Positions 45,395 through 55,941 are shown, counted from the first letter of the stretch. The stretch: DNA of 64,000 nt from Alphaproteobacteria bacterium UBA4588 (GCA_905182195.1 CAJJAW010000001.1:124001-188000), one strand, 5' to 3'. The notes: a model not told the origin generated them from the sequence alone. Numbers and translations: made by a program.

Positions 45395-46225
45395 CTAGTC
45401 GCTATCTAGGCTATCAATATGTGTCACATTTGGCATTGAAATCTGGGCCACCTGTTCAGAGATTGGTCTAACCGCTAGTGGATTGCTATCGGTTTCGTAG
45501 CTGTAACTTGGATCAAATGGTGCCCATTTTTGATTCCGAAAAACCTCTACACCGGAAAAATTTGTTTTATATGCCATTTTGTCACTACCTTGCACCCAGT
45601 ATCCTAGGTAGACATAGGGGAGGCCGGCTTCTTTAGCAATTTTAATATGGTCCAATATCATATAGGTTCCCACTGAATTTTTAGGTACCGATGTTTCAAA
45701 AAAACTATAAACTAATGACAGGCCATCATCAAAAATATCTGTTAAGCAAACAGCATTCAAATTACCCTCCGAAGTCGTGTATTCCATTACGCGGCTGGTC
45801 ACTGGCGTTTCTTCTATCATTGCAGCAAATTCAAAAATATCCATATCCACCATGCCGCCTTTTGCGTGGCGTGCATCTAAGTATCTTCGAAATAGATCAT
45901 ATTGTTTTTCTGTGGCCCAAGGTGCATTGGGGCAGCGCTGCAAGCTAGCGTTGCGTCTCAATATCCGGCGCTGACTCTTGCTGGGTTCGAACTTTTGCAC
46001 ATCGATCCGAGCTGATAGGCACGCAGAGCAGGCGACACAGGCTGGTCGGTATAACACATTTTGGGACCGTCTAAACCCTTGTTTAGATAAAGTATTGTTC
46101 AAAATACTAGCGTCTATTCCCTGTAGTGACGTGAATAACTTACGTTCTATTCTGCCTGTGAGATACGGGCAGGGTTGTGAAGCGGTTACATAAAACTGGG
46201 ACGCAATGGGGGCGGTGTGGTGCAT
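45395..46225 (-). CDS. bpt: aspartate/glutamate leucyltransferase (Bpt)
   Basis: A 276-residue protein of the arginyl/leucyl-tRNA-protein transferase family, which adds Leu to N-terminal Asp/Glu and marks proteins for ClpAP degradation. Segments: [35 protein letters not shown], and [20 protein letters not shown]. The frame extends nine bases upstream to a TTG; the ATG at 46225 is preferred. Convergent with the TRAP operon; the 132-base gap between them shows no clear terminator. Confidence 0.92.
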   Translation of the reverse strand: MHHTAPIASQFYVTASQPCPYLTGRIERKLFTSLQGIDASILNNTLSKQGFRRSQNVLYRPACVACSACLSARIDVQKFEPSKSQRRILRRNASLQRCPNAPWATEKQYDLFRRYLDARHAKGGMVDMDIFEFAAMIEETPVTSRVMEYTTSEGNLNAVCLTDIFDDGLSLVYSFFETSVPKNSVGTYMILDHIKIAKEAGLPYVYLGYWVQGSDKMAYKTNFSGVEVFRNQKWAPFDPSYSYETDSNPLAVRPISEQVAQISMPNVTHIDSLDSD

Positions 46226-46471
46226 AATTTCCAATCAACTTTTTTAAAAACCTATCAACCCGAGCGGTAATGGCCAAGGTGAAACTTATGCTATTTTATG
46301 ACGCAGGGTTGTGTGGGAGTTTCATCCGCAGCCGCGTTGAGGCTTATTATAACTTGTGGGGCCATTATAGCAGAGCCCCTCTGCCGGGTAATTACATCAA
46401 TTTGTGTGCTGGCCACTGAGAACAGATTTCACAGGCTTCCAGCTGTTACTCATGTTTAACCCATTGACGTT

Positions 46472-49252
46472 ATGTCTGTTGCTCCTCAATTTGAAGATAT
46501 GAAATTATATGAGTCCATCAGACAGGTGCCGCTTCCCTATGAGCCTGCTCGTGGGCAAGCTCTTAGTGCTGATTGGGCTGCCACAGGCGATCTTGCCCAG
46601 CTCTTGATTGGGATTGGCGGCTGCAGCCCATATTTATCGGATGTGTTGCGCCAAGAGCAGGCATGGATTTGTAACGCTATTTATGAAGATGAGCCGCTAG
46701 CAAGGATCTTGCCAGATGATCTGGGACCGGAGCCTGGCCAATTTTTGCGGCAATCTAAGCGACGCGTAGCTGGATTTTTAGCTATGGCAGAGCTGTCTGG
46801 TGCTTATGTGCTGTCCCAAACCACCCAAGCCTTGACTGATTTTGCGGATGCTGCGGTGCAAGCTGCATTTAAATCAGCTTTAACGCCTTATCAGGCGTCG
46901 GGTAAATTATCGGCTGACACTGGAATGTTTGTTGTTGCCATGGGAAAAATGGGCGCAGGAGAGCTGAATTATTCATCCGATATTGATTTTATCGTTATGT
47001 TTGATGATCGTAATATGGATCACTTTGAAGCTTCCAAATTACGCCAAGTCTTGGTCCGAGCTACACGCACGGCGACTAAACTTTTAAATGACATTACCGA
47101 TTATGGATATGTGTTTCGCACAGATTTAAGGTTGCGACCGGATCCCTCGTCGACGCCGATTTGTGTGGGGATGTCATCAGCATTGGAATATTATGAGAGC
47201 TTGGGTAGAACTTGGGAGCGGGCGGCCTTTATCAAGGCTAGGATATGTGCGGGTGACCGCAAAGCTGGAACCGCGTTTTTGGAGAAAATGGCACCTTTTG
47301 TGTGGCGGCGCCATCTAGATTTTTCTGCTATAGAAGAAGCCCATGCCTTACGTCTAAAAATTCGTACAAAAACTGGGGCACGTGGACAGATTAATGTACC
47401 GGGTCATGATGTAAAATTGGGGAGGGGTGGGATTCGAGAGATTGAGTTTTTCACGCAAACTCGACAGCTTATATCTGGGGGACGAGATCCAGATTTACGG
47501 TCTAGTCAAACTTTAGAGGCGTTGGATCAGCTGGTAACTAAAGACTGGGTTACTAGGGACGTTTGCAACCAATTGCACCAAAGTTATATCGTTTTGCGCC
47601 ATACGGAGCATGCCATCCAAATGATCCGCGATGCACAAACGCAAAGTATACCTCAATCTACTGAGGGGTTGGCGCGAGTGGCTGGGTTGTCTGGACAAAC
47701 ATCAGAGGCGTTTTTGTCGCATATATATTCTCACTTGAAATCGGTTCACGACATCACCGAACCTTTTTTTGCTCCAGCTAACCGAAGTGCACCATTTGTG
47801 GCCCCGGAGGACTATCACGATATTACTCAGAATTGGCCAAGCTATGCCGCAATGCGATCGGATCGTGCTACGGCATTGTTTGAGATACTCCGTCCTGAGC
47901 TGCTCGCCCGGCTACAAAATGCGCTAAACCCTAAAGAGGCACTTATTCATTTTGATAGTTTTTTGAGAGGGTTACCTGCCGGAATTCAAGTATTTTCGCT
48001 CTTCGCTTCTAATCCAAAATTAGTGGATTTGTTAACAGATATTGTTGTGAGTGCACCGGCTTTGGCCCAATATCTTGGTCGTAACTCAGGAGTGCTGGAC
48101 GCTGTTTTGAGTGGTGATTTTTTTGCCTCTTGGCCGGATCAACGGGCGTTACAGGAGCAACTTTCTACGACTTTGTCACGATCTTTGGATTATGAAACGG
48201 GACTCGATCTAGCCCGTATTTGGACCAAAGAGTGGCATTTCCGCATTGGGGTGCATCTGCTGCAAGAAGTTATCACTCCCAAAACTGCATCCATACAGTA
48301 TGCGCAATTGGCAGAAGCGGTATTGTCTGTTCTATTTAGCTTTGCGCAACAGGATTTTGTACGAAAATATGGAAAAGTTGAAGGAGCTGACGCCACAATA
48401 TTAGCTATGGGCTCACTAGGGGCAGGGCTATTAAACTCAGATTCAGATTTGGATCTAATTTTAATTTTTAATACTGATCCAGAAGCCATGTCGGATGGCC
48501 AAAAATCACTTGCCTGTCGTCAATATTTTTCACGGCTGACCCAGGCTTTGATTACGGCTTTAAATGCTCCAACAGCACACGGGCGGCTTTATGAGGTGGA
48601 TATGCGCTTGCGGCCTTCTGGACGCTCTGGACCTGTAGCCACTTCTCTGGTTGGGTTTGAGGCATATCAACGTCATGAGGCTTGGATGTGGGAGCATTTG
48701 GCGTTGACCCGGGGCCGCCCTATCACTGGGTGTCCAGAGTTCTGTCAGCAGGTGGAGGATCTTCGTCATACCATTCTTGACAAAAAAGCGGATTTATCTG
48801 CTGTGATGAAAGGCGTGCGTGACATGCGGATGCGTTTGGCCGACGGCAAGCCGCAAGATGGTCCATGGGACATTAAGCGTGGCCCTGGTGGCTTGCAAGA
48901 CATTGAACTTCTGGCGCAGGGCGTTGCATTGGCAGGGAAGTGTCACGATGCGGGAACTCGTAACCAACTGCTTAGTGGCGTGTCAGTGAAGCACCTTTTG
49001 GCATCAGATCTTGAGTTTTTAGCAGTGTCCCATGAATTTCTTTCAGACATGCGCCTACTACACACGCTGATGTGTGGAACTGATACAAACGCAGCCGCTT
49101 TTGGTGGGAGTTGTGGCGCACGGGTGCGAAGAATAAAAGCGCTTGATCCTGATACAGATTTACAGCACATAGTTTTCACTACACGCGCTAAGTGCGCAAC
49201 GATCATTGACCAAATAGTTGGTCAAATTGTAGGGCAGGCCCATGCAAATTGA
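46472..49252 (+). CDS. glnE: bifunctional glutamine synthetase adenylyltransferase/deadenylylase
   Basis: A 926-residue protein with two nucleotidyltransferase domains. The first active site is GAGELNYSSDIDFIVMFD (about residue 166), the second LGAGLLNSDSDLDLILIF (about 655). LRLRPDPSS and MRLRPSGRSGP follow each. It adds or removes AMP on glutamine synthetase in response to PII state. No strong ribosome site precedes the ATG at 46472; an in-frame ATG at 46499 is an alternative. The 246-base gap upstream of it, divergent from bpt, shows nothing clear. Confidence 0.95.
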   Translation: MSVAPQFEDMKLYESIRQVPLPYEPARGQALSADWAATGDLAQLLIGIGGCSPYLSDVLRQEQAWICNAIYEDEPLARILPDDLGPEPGQFLRQSKRRVAGFLAMAELSGAYVLSQTTQALTDFADAAVQAAFKSALTPYQASGKLSADTGMFVVAMGKMGAGELNYSSDIDFIVMFDDRNMDHFEASKLRQVLVRATRTATKLLNDITDYGYVFRTDLRLRPDPSSTPICVGMSSALEYYESLGRTWERAAFIKARICAGDRKAGTAFLEKMAPFVWRRHLDFSAIEEAHALRLKIRTKTGARGQINVPGHDVKLGRGGIREIEFFTQTRQLISGGRDPDLRSSQTLEALDQLVTKDWVTRDVCNQLHQSYIVLRHTEHAIQMIRDAQTQSIPQSTEGLARVAGLSGQTSEAFLSHIYSHLKSVHDITEPFFAPANRSAPFVAPEDYHDITQNWPSYAAMRSDRATALFEILRPELLARLQNALNPKEALIHFDSFLRGLPAGIQVFSLFASNPKLVDLLTDIVVSAPALAQYLGRNSGVLDAVLSGDFFASWPDQRALQEQLSTTLSRSLDYETGLDLARIWTKEWHFRIGVHLLQEVITPKTASIQYAQLAEAVLSVLFSFAQQDFVRKYGKVEGADATILAMGSLGAGLLNSDSDLDLILIFNTDPEAMSDGQKSLACRQYFSRLTQALITALNAPTAHGRLYEVDMRLRPSGRSGPVATSLVGFEAYQRHEAWMWEHLALTRGRPITGCPEFCQQVEDLRHTILDKKADLSAVMKGVRDMRMRLADGKPQDGPWDIKRGPGGLQDIELLAQGVALAGKCHDAGTRNQLLSGVSVKHLLASDLEFLAVSHEFLSDMRLLHTLMCGTDTNAAAFGGSCGARVRRIKALDPDTDLQHIVFTTRAKCATIIDQIVGQIVGQAHAN

Positions 49253-49541
49253 AGACGTTGATCCAAAAGGCTTAATCCGTGAAGGCTATCAGATTGATGG
49301 CATTGCTCTATCTGAATGCAAAACTATCTTTTTTGATTGGGCCATCCAAATCCCGGTGGGTGCCGACCCTGCTGTTTATATCAAATTTTGCATCTCTTAT
49401 TATGGAGATGTTCTACCCAAGCACCCGATGACATCTGTTTTAACAGCGGCCCTTGCCCCGGCGCCACAGAATATACGGCGTGGCGGCAGAGCTGGGCGGG
49501 TTACCGAACAAGGTCAGCGACGCGACGGGCGATCTGAGTAA
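49242..49541 (+). CDS. conserved small protein of unknown function, coupled to glnE
   Basis: A 99-residue soluble protein (MQIEDVDPKGLIREGYQIDG, CKTIFFDWAIQIPVG, HPMTSVLTAALAPAP), ending in an Arg-rich tail. Similar short proteins are, as far as I recall, common in Rhodobacteraceae. It overlaps the end of glnE by 11 bases and its 3' end overlaps eda on the other strand by 41 bases. Function unknown. Confidence 0.75.
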   Translation: MQIEDVDPKGLIREGYQIDGIALSECKTIFFDWAIQIPVGADPAVYIKFCISYYGDVLPKHPMTSVLTAALAPAPQNIRRGGRAGRVTEQGQRRDGRSE

Positions 49542-50133
49542 TTTCATCCCATGCCCCAGCAGCTACCAGGGCCTTGGGTGCTATCCAGCTGCCGCCCACG
49601 CAAAGTGTATTGGGCAGTGCCAAATAGGTTTTTGCATTTTGGGGGGTAATGCCGCCCGTTGGGCAGAAGGTGATCATTGGCAGAGGACCTGCCAATGATC
49701 CCAGTGCGGACGTACCACCTGCTGCTTCAGCAGGAAAAAATTTCTGGAAGATGAAGCCTTGTTCTAATAAACTCATTGCCTCGGTTGCGGTAGCCGCTCC
49801 GGGCAATAGAGGCAGATCAAACTCTTGAGTAGCACTGATTAATGCGGGAGTAGACCCTGGCGATACTCCAAAAGTGGCACCTGCAGCCTTTGCGTTTTTA
49901 ACCTGTAAGGCCGTGAGTAGTGTTCCTACACCGGGCATTGCCCCCTCGACCTCAGCAATAGCAGCTATAGCCTCAAGAGCCGCATCTGTGCGAAGAGTAA
50001 TTTCTAACGCTGGCAGGCCACCAGCCACCAAAGCCCGCGCCAGGGGTTGAGCATCTTCGACGCGGTCTATGGTTAACACTGGGATAACTGGTGCCGCAGC
50101 GCAAATTCTTGCAATTATGTCTGAATGTGTCAT
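49501..50133 (-). CDS. eda: 2-keto-3-deoxy-6-phosphogluconate aldolase
   Basis: A 210-residue class I aldolase of the Entner-Doudoroff pathway that splits KDPG to pyruvate and glyceraldehyde 3-phosphate. Motifs: PVLTIDRVEDAQPLARALVAGGLPALEITLRT (glutamate of the active site), MPGVGTLLT and the Schiff-base lysine in FIFQKFFPAE; FCPTGGI follows. It follows edd by seven bases. Confidence 0.94.
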   Translation of the reverse strand: MTHSDIIARICAAAPVIPVLTIDRVEDAQPLARALVAGGLPALEITLRTDAALEAIAAIAEVEGAMPGVGTLLTALQVKNAKAAGATFGVSPGSTPALISATQEFDLPLLPGAATATEAMSLLEQGFIFQKFFPAEAAGGTSALGSLAGPLPMITFCPTGGITPQNAKTYLALPNTLCVGGSWIAPKALVAAGAWDEITQIARRVADLVR

Positions 50134-50140
50134 TTTTTTC

Positions 50141-51946
50141 CTAAATCACCACGCCGGCGCCTTGAGAAGCGGGGCCAGCAGTGCGCCTAAAAACTGAAAA
50201 AAGCTCCCGCCCCATACCTTGCTCATTGTCTGAAATATCTGGATGCACGATTGTGCGGTCCTGCCAATTGACTGCCAAAGTATCTATGGTTCCACTTAAT
50301 GCATCAAGACGCAGGATGTCACCATCTTTAATCTGAGCGATAGGTCCGCCATCGGCCGCCTCTGGTGATAGGTGAATCGCTGCAGGCACTTTACCCGAGG
50401 CGCCCGACATGCGTCCATCTGTGACTAAGGCCACTTTGAATCCACGGTCCTGTAATATAGCAAGAAATGGTGTCAGATTGTGTAGCTCTGGCATGCCATT
50501 TGCTGAAGGTCCTTGGTAACGTACCACCACAATAACATCTCGGTTGAGGACCCCAGATTGAAAGGCATTTTTTACCGCTGCTTGGCTTTCGTATACAGCC
50601 GCGGGGGCCTCAATTAGACGCCGAGCAGCTGCAACAGCTGATATTTTGACGACGGCGGTGCCAAGGTTACCTTTTAGGTTTTGCAAGCCACCACTCATTT
50701 GAAATGGCTCGTGTATAGGACGTAAAATCTTTTGATTAAGGCTATGTTTTGGGGCCTCTGTGTATCCAATTATTCCATCTTTTAAAACTGCTTGTTTACT
50801 AAAATGGTGTAGACCTTCTCCCATGATGGTTTGGACATCTTCATGTAAGAGCCCTGTATTCAATAGCTGGGATATGAGGTAAGGTAGTCCACCCGCGGCG
50901 TGAAAATGGTTCACGTCAGCCAAGCCATTTGGATAAACTTTGGCTAATAGAGGGACAATTTCAGAAATATCTGCAAAATCTTGTGGGAGAATAATTACCC
51001 CAGCGGCCCGGGCCATGGCGGGGATGTGCAATACAAGGTTGGTAGATCCCCCGGTGGCCATTAGGCCTACAATACCGTTAACCCAGGCTTTTTCGTCTAA
51101 AATTTTTGCTGTAGGTGTATAACAATCTCCCAGTTTCGTATTGGCTAGAACCTGTGCAGTGCCCTGAACGTTGAGTGCACCGCGTAAATCACTATTAGGT
51201 GGCACAAAACTTGCTCCAGGTAGATGCAACCCCATAAACTCCATGAGCATTTGATTAGAGTTGGCCGTTCCATAGAATGTACAGGTGCCGGGACCGTGAT
51301 AGCTAGCCATCTCTGCTGCCATTAGCTCCTCACGGTCACACATCCCATCGGCAAAGCGTTTACGGACTTCTGTTTTTTCATCATTAGAGATGCCTGATGG
51401 CATGGGCCCAGCAGGTAGAAATATAGCTGGCAAATGACCAAATGTGGCTGCAGCGATTACCAAGCCGGGCACAATCTTATCGCATACGCCAAGAAATACT
51501 GCGGCATCAAAAGTGTTGTGAGACAAGCCAATGGCAGCGGCCATTGCTATCGTGTCGCGTGAAAAAAGGCTCAGCTCCATTCCTGGCTGGCCTTGTGTTA
51601 CTCCATCACACATGGCGGGTACACCAGCGGCAACCTGGGCTGTTGCGCCCAAGGCTCGGGCTGCTGCTTTTATTTTAGTGGGATAGGTTTCAAACGGTTG
51701 ATGTGCTGAGAGCATATCATTGTAGGCTGTGATTATTCCGATATTGGGTGCGCGCGCGTCGAGCAATGTAGATTTGTCGGCGCCCATTGCAGCGTAGGCA
51801 TGAGCCTGGTTGCCACAACTCAGATGCGCTCTGCGCGGCCCGCTCTGGGCTGCTTGTGTAACTTTATCCAGATAATTGCGACGGCTATCTTTTGAACGAT
51901 CCACGATCCTCTGTGTTACGTCTACTAATTTTTGATGTAGGGTCAT
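50141..51946 (-). CDS. edd: 6-phosphogluconate dehydratase
   Basis: A 601-residue iron-sulfur dehydratase of the IlvD/Edd family, forming KDPG. Cluster cysteines appear in [28 protein letters not shown] and [32 protein letters not shown] is near the C-terminus. The ATG at 51946 has GGAGAAC before it; a TTG at 51958 opens the frame. Together with eda it makes the Entner-Doudoroff branch, the usual sugar route in roseobacters. Confidence 0.95.
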   Translation of the reverse strand: MTLHQKLVDVTQRIVDRSKDSRRNYLDKVTQAAQSGPRRAHLSCGNQAHAYAAMGADKSTLLDARAPNIGIITAYNDMLSAHQPFETYPTKIKAAARALGATAQVAAGVPAMCDGVTQGQPGMELSLFSRDTIAMAAAIGLSHNTFDAAVFLGVCDKIVPGLVIAAATFGHLPAIFLPAGPMPSGISNDEKTEVRKRFADGMCDREELMAAEMASYHGPGTCTFYGTANSNQMLMEFMGLHLPGASFVPPNSDLRGALNVQGTAQVLANTKLGDCYTPTAKILDEKAWVNGIVGLMATGGSTNLVLHIPAMARAAGVIILPQDFADISEIVPLLAKVYPNGLADVNHFHAAGGLPYLISQLLNTGLLHEDVQTIMGEGLHHFSKQAVLKDGIIGYTEAPKHSLNQKILRPIHEPFQMSGGLQNLKGNLGTAVVKISAVAAARRLIEAPAAVYESQAAVKNAFQSGVLNRDVIVVVRYQGPSANGMPELHNLTPFLAILQDRGFKVALVTDGRMSGASGKVPAAIHLSPEAADGGPIAQIKDGDILRLDALSGTIDTLAVNWQDRTIVHPDISDNEQGMGRELFSVFRRTAGPASQGAGVVI

Positions 51947-52068
51947 CAGGTTCTCCAACTATCATGTTAGCGCTATCACCATACTTTTACATCAAAATCA
52001 ATGCGTATATAGCCTTGCCGCCGCACTTTGCCTGAATTAGGCCAGTAGTGTCTACAAAGGGGGCAGAA

Positions 52069-53265
52069 ATGCAACGAGACCATCCAGTAATTCGGCTGAA
52101 ACCCAAAACAAACGCACAGCGCGTTCGGCATGGTTTTCCCTGGGTATATGACAACGAATTAGTTACCGACCGTCGAACCAAGGTATTGCCGCCTGGCAGC
52201 CTAGCTGTTTTACAAGACCATGCTCAAAATGTTCTTGGCCTGTTTGCCGTTAATCCAAATTCAAAAATTTTTGCGCGCAAACTTTCCGACAACGTAGATT
52301 CTTTAATTGGCCCTGATTGGTTTGTACAGAAAGTCACCAAGGCTTTGGTGCTGCGCGAGCAGCTTTATAGTCAGCCTTATTACCGTTTGATACATGCTGA
52401 GGCAGATTACCTACCAGGCCTAATTATTGATAGGTTTGAAGACTTGCTGGTCATTCAACCGAATGCGGCTTGGGTGGACCAATTAATGGATGAACTAGTT
52501 GAGGCCTTGAAAAATGTTCTGGCACCAACTTCTATTGTTATAAATGGGGCCGGGCGAGCTCGTGTACTTGAGGGATTAGATGAGTCTCGTTGCATGGCTT
52601 TCGGAGATATGCCAACTGCGGCAATTGAAGTTCCAATGAATGGTGCAATCTATTTTGCCGATGTGGCTGAAGGGCAGAAAACTGGAATCTTTTATGACCA
52701 GCGTCCTAACCATCATTTTGTCCAAAAGCTATCGGCTGGAAAAAAGGTTTTGGATGTGTTTTCGCATGTTGGTGGATTTGGTCTTGCAGCGATGGCTAAT
52801 GGAGCTACCGAGGTGACCTGTGTTGATAGCTCGCAACCGGCTTTGGATTTGGCGGTTCGTGGAGCCTCTGCAACCCAAGCAGATGTACCTTTTGAAATCA
52901 TAAAAGGCGATGCCTTTGATGTTATGATTAACATGGCTTCACAGGGCAAGATCTTTGATATTGTAGTCTGTGACCCCCCAGCATTTGCGCCACAAAAAGC
53001 GTCCCGAGAGGTTGGTTTACGCGCTTATGAGCGTGTTGCCCGTTTGGCCAGTGCTTTGGTCGCGGATGGTGGGTATTTGGCCCTTTGTTCGTGTTCACAT
53101 GCAGCTGATTTGGAACGGTTCCGTGCTTCTTGTATACGTGGAATTGGCCGAGCAGGGCGCCATGCTCAGCTGATCCATACCGGTGGTGCGGGGCCTGATC
53201 ATCCGCATCATATGGCTCTGGCTGAATCGAGCTACCTCAAAACACTCGTATTCCGCATGCAGTAA
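52069..53265 (+). CDS. RlmI-like SAM-dependent rRNA methyltransferase
   Basis: A 398-residue protein: N-terminal PUA-like domain (IRLKPKTNAQRVRHGFPWVY), middle segment (YRLIHAEADYLPGLIIDRFED) and Rossmann methyltransferase (KKVLDVFSHVGGFGLAAMANG, then VVCDPPAFA). RlmI methylates C1962 of 23S rRNA with the same layout. GGGGGC before the ATG at 52069 sets the start over a GTG at 52048. Its stop shares one base with the PIN gene start. Confidence 0.9.
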   Translation: MQRDHPVIRLKPKTNAQRVRHGFPWVYDNELVTDRRTKVLPPGSLAVLQDHAQNVLGLFAVNPNSKIFARKLSDNVDSLIGPDWFVQKVTKALVLREQLYSQPYYRLIHAEADYLPGLIIDRFEDLLVIQPNAAWVDQLMDELVEALKNVLAPTSIVINGAGRARVLEGLDESRCMAFGDMPTAAIEVPMNGAIYFADVAEGQKTGIFYDQRPNHHFVQKLSAGKKVLDVFSHVGGFGLAAMANGATEVTCVDSSQPALDLAVRGASATQADVPFEIIKGDAFDVMINMASQGKIFDIVVCDPPAFAPQKASREVGLRAYERVARLASALVADGGYLALCSCSHAADLERFRASCIRGIGRAGRHAQLIHTGGAGPDHPHHMALAESSYLKTLVFRMQ

Positions 53266-53798
53266 TGAGAGTTGTTTTTGATACATGCGTTTTGGTACCA
53301 AGCTTTTTGCGTGCTGTGCTGCTTGCCTGTGTTGAAGCGGCTAATGTTGAGTTTATAGTATCCCCGCGCATTCTTGAAGAATGGGCGCGGGCAGCAAAAA
53401 CACCCCTTCAGCGATTGGAGGCTGAAAAGGCACTGGCCCATTTCCGGCTAAAATTTGCGATTAAAATCCGACCTGATCCCATATCATTGTTGCAGTTTTG
53501 GTTACCTGATCCCGATGATATTCATGTTTTAGCCCTTGCTGTGAAACAGCATGCTGATGTGATCTTGACTCATAATAAAAAGGATTTTCCGCAGGATGAA
53601 TTAAGCTGCTATGGGATAGACCGTATGGACCCTGATGCCTTCTTACGTCTATTGTTGAAACGATACGGTGCTGAAATAGCATCTGCGGTGCAGCCTATTA
53701 TGACTGAAGTTTGTGCTGCGCATGTTGATCTTAGTGCATCTGATATCTGGCGCAAAGCCTGGTTGCCACAGTTTGGGCGGTTGATCGAAAAGTTATGA
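53265..53798 (+). CDS. PIN-domain protein without antitoxin (Rhodobacteraceae type)
   Basis: A 177-residue protein with a PIN nuclease fold: D6 in VVFDTCVLVPS, E38/E39 in RILEEWARA, D84/D85 in PDPDDIHVLALAV and D107 in THNKKDFP, so the acidic active site looks complete. A C-terminal helical part (about 115-177) extends the usual PIN domain. I recognise the family as widespread in Rhodobacteraceae. It is coupled to the methyltransferase (one-base overlap) and no antitoxin gene is adjacent. Confidence 0.82.
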   Translation: MRVVFDTCVLVPSFLRAVLLACVEAANVEFIVSPRILEEWARAAKTPLQRLEAEKALAHFRLKFAIKIRPDPISLLQFWLPDPDDIHVLALAVKQHADVILTHNKKDFPQDELSCYGIDRMDPDAFLRLLLKRYGAEIASAVQPIMTEVCAAHVDLSASDIWRKAWLPQFGRLIEKL

Positions 53799-54482
53799 AA
53801 CGGTTCCGGTCCAGCGTTTTTCGTTGGTTTCAATTGCTTTTATTCGATCTGTGGTTTTAGGGTGGCTGAGAAACCATGCTGGAGCCGCGCCGGCGCTTCC
53901 GGTCAGCTTATTTAGTTTGACGAAAAGACTTTTTTGAGGGGCTGCGCCTAGGCCCGCTTTGATCATCAAAGCGGTGGCATATGCATCAGCTTCAAACTCA
54001 TCCTTACGTGACATGCGTGCGGCTACCATGTTAATTACCATGTTGGCAATCCATGGGCCTATTAGGGGAATAAAACGATTTAATGTTACAGACAAAGCGG
54101 TGCGTATCGCGTTTTGCCCAGAGAAATCTATCATGCGGCGTTTTGTGTGGCCGAGGGCAACATGGCCTAATTCGTGTGCAATAACTGAACTCATTTCTGC
54201 AGCGGTCACTTCACCAGAACTAAATTTTTCCAAGAACCCCCGAGTGATATAAATCTGACCATCTGGTGCGGCCAATCCGTTAACAGGGTCGATGTCGTAG
54301 ACATTAACTTCCAAACGTTTTAGATCAAGTGCATTGGCCAGCATCATAAAGCGCGTCTCCAATGCAGGGTTTGCCAAGGGTTTGGACTGCTTGGCCAGGG
54401 TACGTTTGGTTTGATTAGCGGACATTAGGTAGCTTACGAGCCCCAAAATCACCGCAAAAGCTATTGGTAAAAGGAATTGCAT
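53793..54482 (-). CDS. M48-family metallopeptidase
   Basis: A 229-residue zinc protease with an N-terminal membrane segment (about 4-20) and the HELGH motif at 103-107 (SSVIAHELGHVALGHTKRR). The third ligand lies in KDEFEADAYA. Similar to HtpX/Ste24-like single-pass M48 enzymes. Its 3' end overlaps the PIN gene tail to tail by six bases. Confidence 0.9.
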   Translation of the reverse strand: MQFLLPIAFAVILGLVSYLMSANQTKRTLAKQSKPLANPALETRFMMLANALDLKRLEVNVYDIDPVNGLAAPDGQIYITRGFLEKFSSGEVTAAEMSSVIAHELGHVALGHTKRRMIDFSGQNAIRTALSVTLNRFIPLIGPWIANMVINMVAARMSRKDEFEADAYATALMIKAGLGAAPQKSLFVKLNKLTGSAGAAPAWFLSHPKTTDRIKAIETNEKRWTGTVS

Positions 54483-54592
54483 AGGTTTTATATGGCGTAG
54501 GTGGGGCGGGCTTTCAATCCGGCAATGGATTTAAACTTGAAGTATTGTTGTACTATAAAGATATTTTCTTATTAAATTTTAGTAACAGATAT

Positions 54593-55774
54593 TTACGTCA
54601 ATAAATTCATTCCTTGTGAAATTCCATTTAGTGTCATAGGCACCATGCGATTTTCGAATATTTTTTGTACCATGCCAATTGACTGGGTGTATGGCCAGTA
54701 CTCTTCAGGCACTGGATTCAGCCAAACTGAATGTTTCCACTGCTCCTGGGCGCGCAGCAACCACTGTTGACCAGAAACTGGGTTCCAATGTTCATTTGCA
54801 CCGCCTGCATACGCTATTTCATACGGCGACATCGACGCATCGCCTACAAATATACATTTATAATCCGCGCCATAAGTCTTCAACACGTCTTCAGTTGATA
54901 TCTGTTCGGTCCAGCGGCGATTGTTGTCGCGCCATAGTCCTTCATAAAGGCAATTGTGAAAATAATAGCTTTCAAGGTTCTTGAATTCTGAGCGCGCGGC
55001 GGAAAATAGCTCTTCAACCAATTTGATATGTGGATCCATGGAGCCACCAACATCTAAAAATAAGATCACTTTTATTGCATTTTTTCGCTTGGGGCGTGTT
55101 TGGACGTCAAGATATCCGTTTTCAGCGGTCTTACGGATTGTTGTATCGAGGTCTAGTTCATCTTCAGCACCTTCGCGGGCCCATTTGCGAAGTCGTTTTA
55201 GAGCAACTTTAATATTTCGGGTGCCCAATTCGACATCACCATCTAAGTTTTTAAAGCTACGTTTGTCCCAAACCTTTACTGCGCGTTGATGACGGCTCTC
55301 TTTTTGGCCTATGCGCACACCCTCAGGATTGTACCCATAGGCACCAAAGGGGGAAGTACCAGCTGTGCCAACCCACTTGCTGCCGCCTTGATGCCTACCT
55401 TTTTGCTCTTCAAGGCGTTTACGCAACGTTTCCATGAGCTTATCAAAGCCACCCATGGCCTCAGTAGTGGCCTTATCCTCTGCTGATAAAGTTTTCTCCA
55501 CTAGTTTGCGTAGCCATTCTTCCGGTAAATCAACCTGCTGCAACATATCTTGAGGGCTGATGCCCTCAAGTCCCTCAAAGGTTGCTGAGAATACCTTGTC
55601 AAATTTATCTAAATTGCGTTCATCTTTGACAAGAATTGTACGGCCAAGTAGATAAAACTGCTCCATATCATAGGTAGCTAAGCCCGCTTTTATGGCCTCT
55701 AAAAAAGTTAAGAATTCCCGTAAGGATACTGGAATTTTATGAGCTTTTAGATTTTCAAAGAACGGCAAAAACAT
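54593..55774 (-). CDS. CoxE-like von Willebrand factor A domain protein
   Basis: A 393-residue protein. The N-terminal half is helical (HKIPVSLREFLTFLEAIKAGL), and the C-terminal half has a VWA metal-site start (VILFLDVGGSMDPH), where the usual DxSxS reads DVGGS. CoxE-type proteins work with MoxR AAA+ ATPases in metallocentre or complex assembly. The ATG at 55774 was chosen. It stands five bases after the 53-residue membrane protein and after moxR on the same strand. Confidence 0.87.
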   Translation of the reverse strand: MFLPFFENLKAHKIPVSLREFLTFLEAIKAGLATYDMEQFYLLGRTILVKDERNLDKFDKVFSATFEGLEGISPQDMLQQVDLPEEWLRKLVEKTLSAEDKATTEAMGGFDKLMETLRKRLEEQKGRHQGGSKWVGTAGTSPFGAYGYNPEGVRIGQKESRHQRAVKVWDKRSFKNLDGDVELGTRNIKVALKRLRKWAREGAEDELDLDTTIRKTAENGYLDVQTRPKRKNAIKVILFLDVGGSMDPHIKLVEELFSAARSEFKNLESYYFHNCLYEGLWRDNNRRWTEQISTEDVLKTYGADYKCIFVGDASMSPYEIAYAGGANEHWNPVSGQQWLLRAQEQWKHSVWLNPVPEEYWPYTQSIGMVQKIFENRMVPMTLNGISQGMNLLT

Positions 55775-55779
55775 AAAAT

Positions 55780-55941
55780 TTAACCCATACGAAGTATAAT
55801 AACATTTCCGATCAATGCCAAAAGGCCGCCGATGATGGCGCAAGCAGCTCCGTATTGCAGTATATCTAATATTTTACCTTGCCGGCGCATTGCCAGAAAA
55901 ATTCCAAAACTAGCACCAATTGCCAAACCTACATATGTCAT
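55780..55941 (-). CDS. 53-residue membrane microprotein between moxR and coxE
   Basis: A 53-residue frame (MTYVGLAIGASFGIFLAMRR ... GNVIILRMG) with two hydrophobic stretches (about 3-18 and 32-50) and a positively charged turn (RRQGK), so both ends probably face the periplasm. GGAATAA precedes the ATG. It fills the gap between moxR and coxE exactly and stops five bases before coxE. Short membrane proteins at this place are found in relatives, sometimes labelled apolipoprotein acyltransferase. I regard that name as unsupported. Confidence 0.72.
   Translation of the reverse strand: MTYVGLAIGASFGIFLAMRRQGKILDILQYGAACAIIGGLLALIGNVIILRMG

Noticed and set aside
53265-53798. Toxin-antitoxin module
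   Set aside because: The PIN gene has no small partner gene up- or downstream; it is coupled to a methyltransferase.
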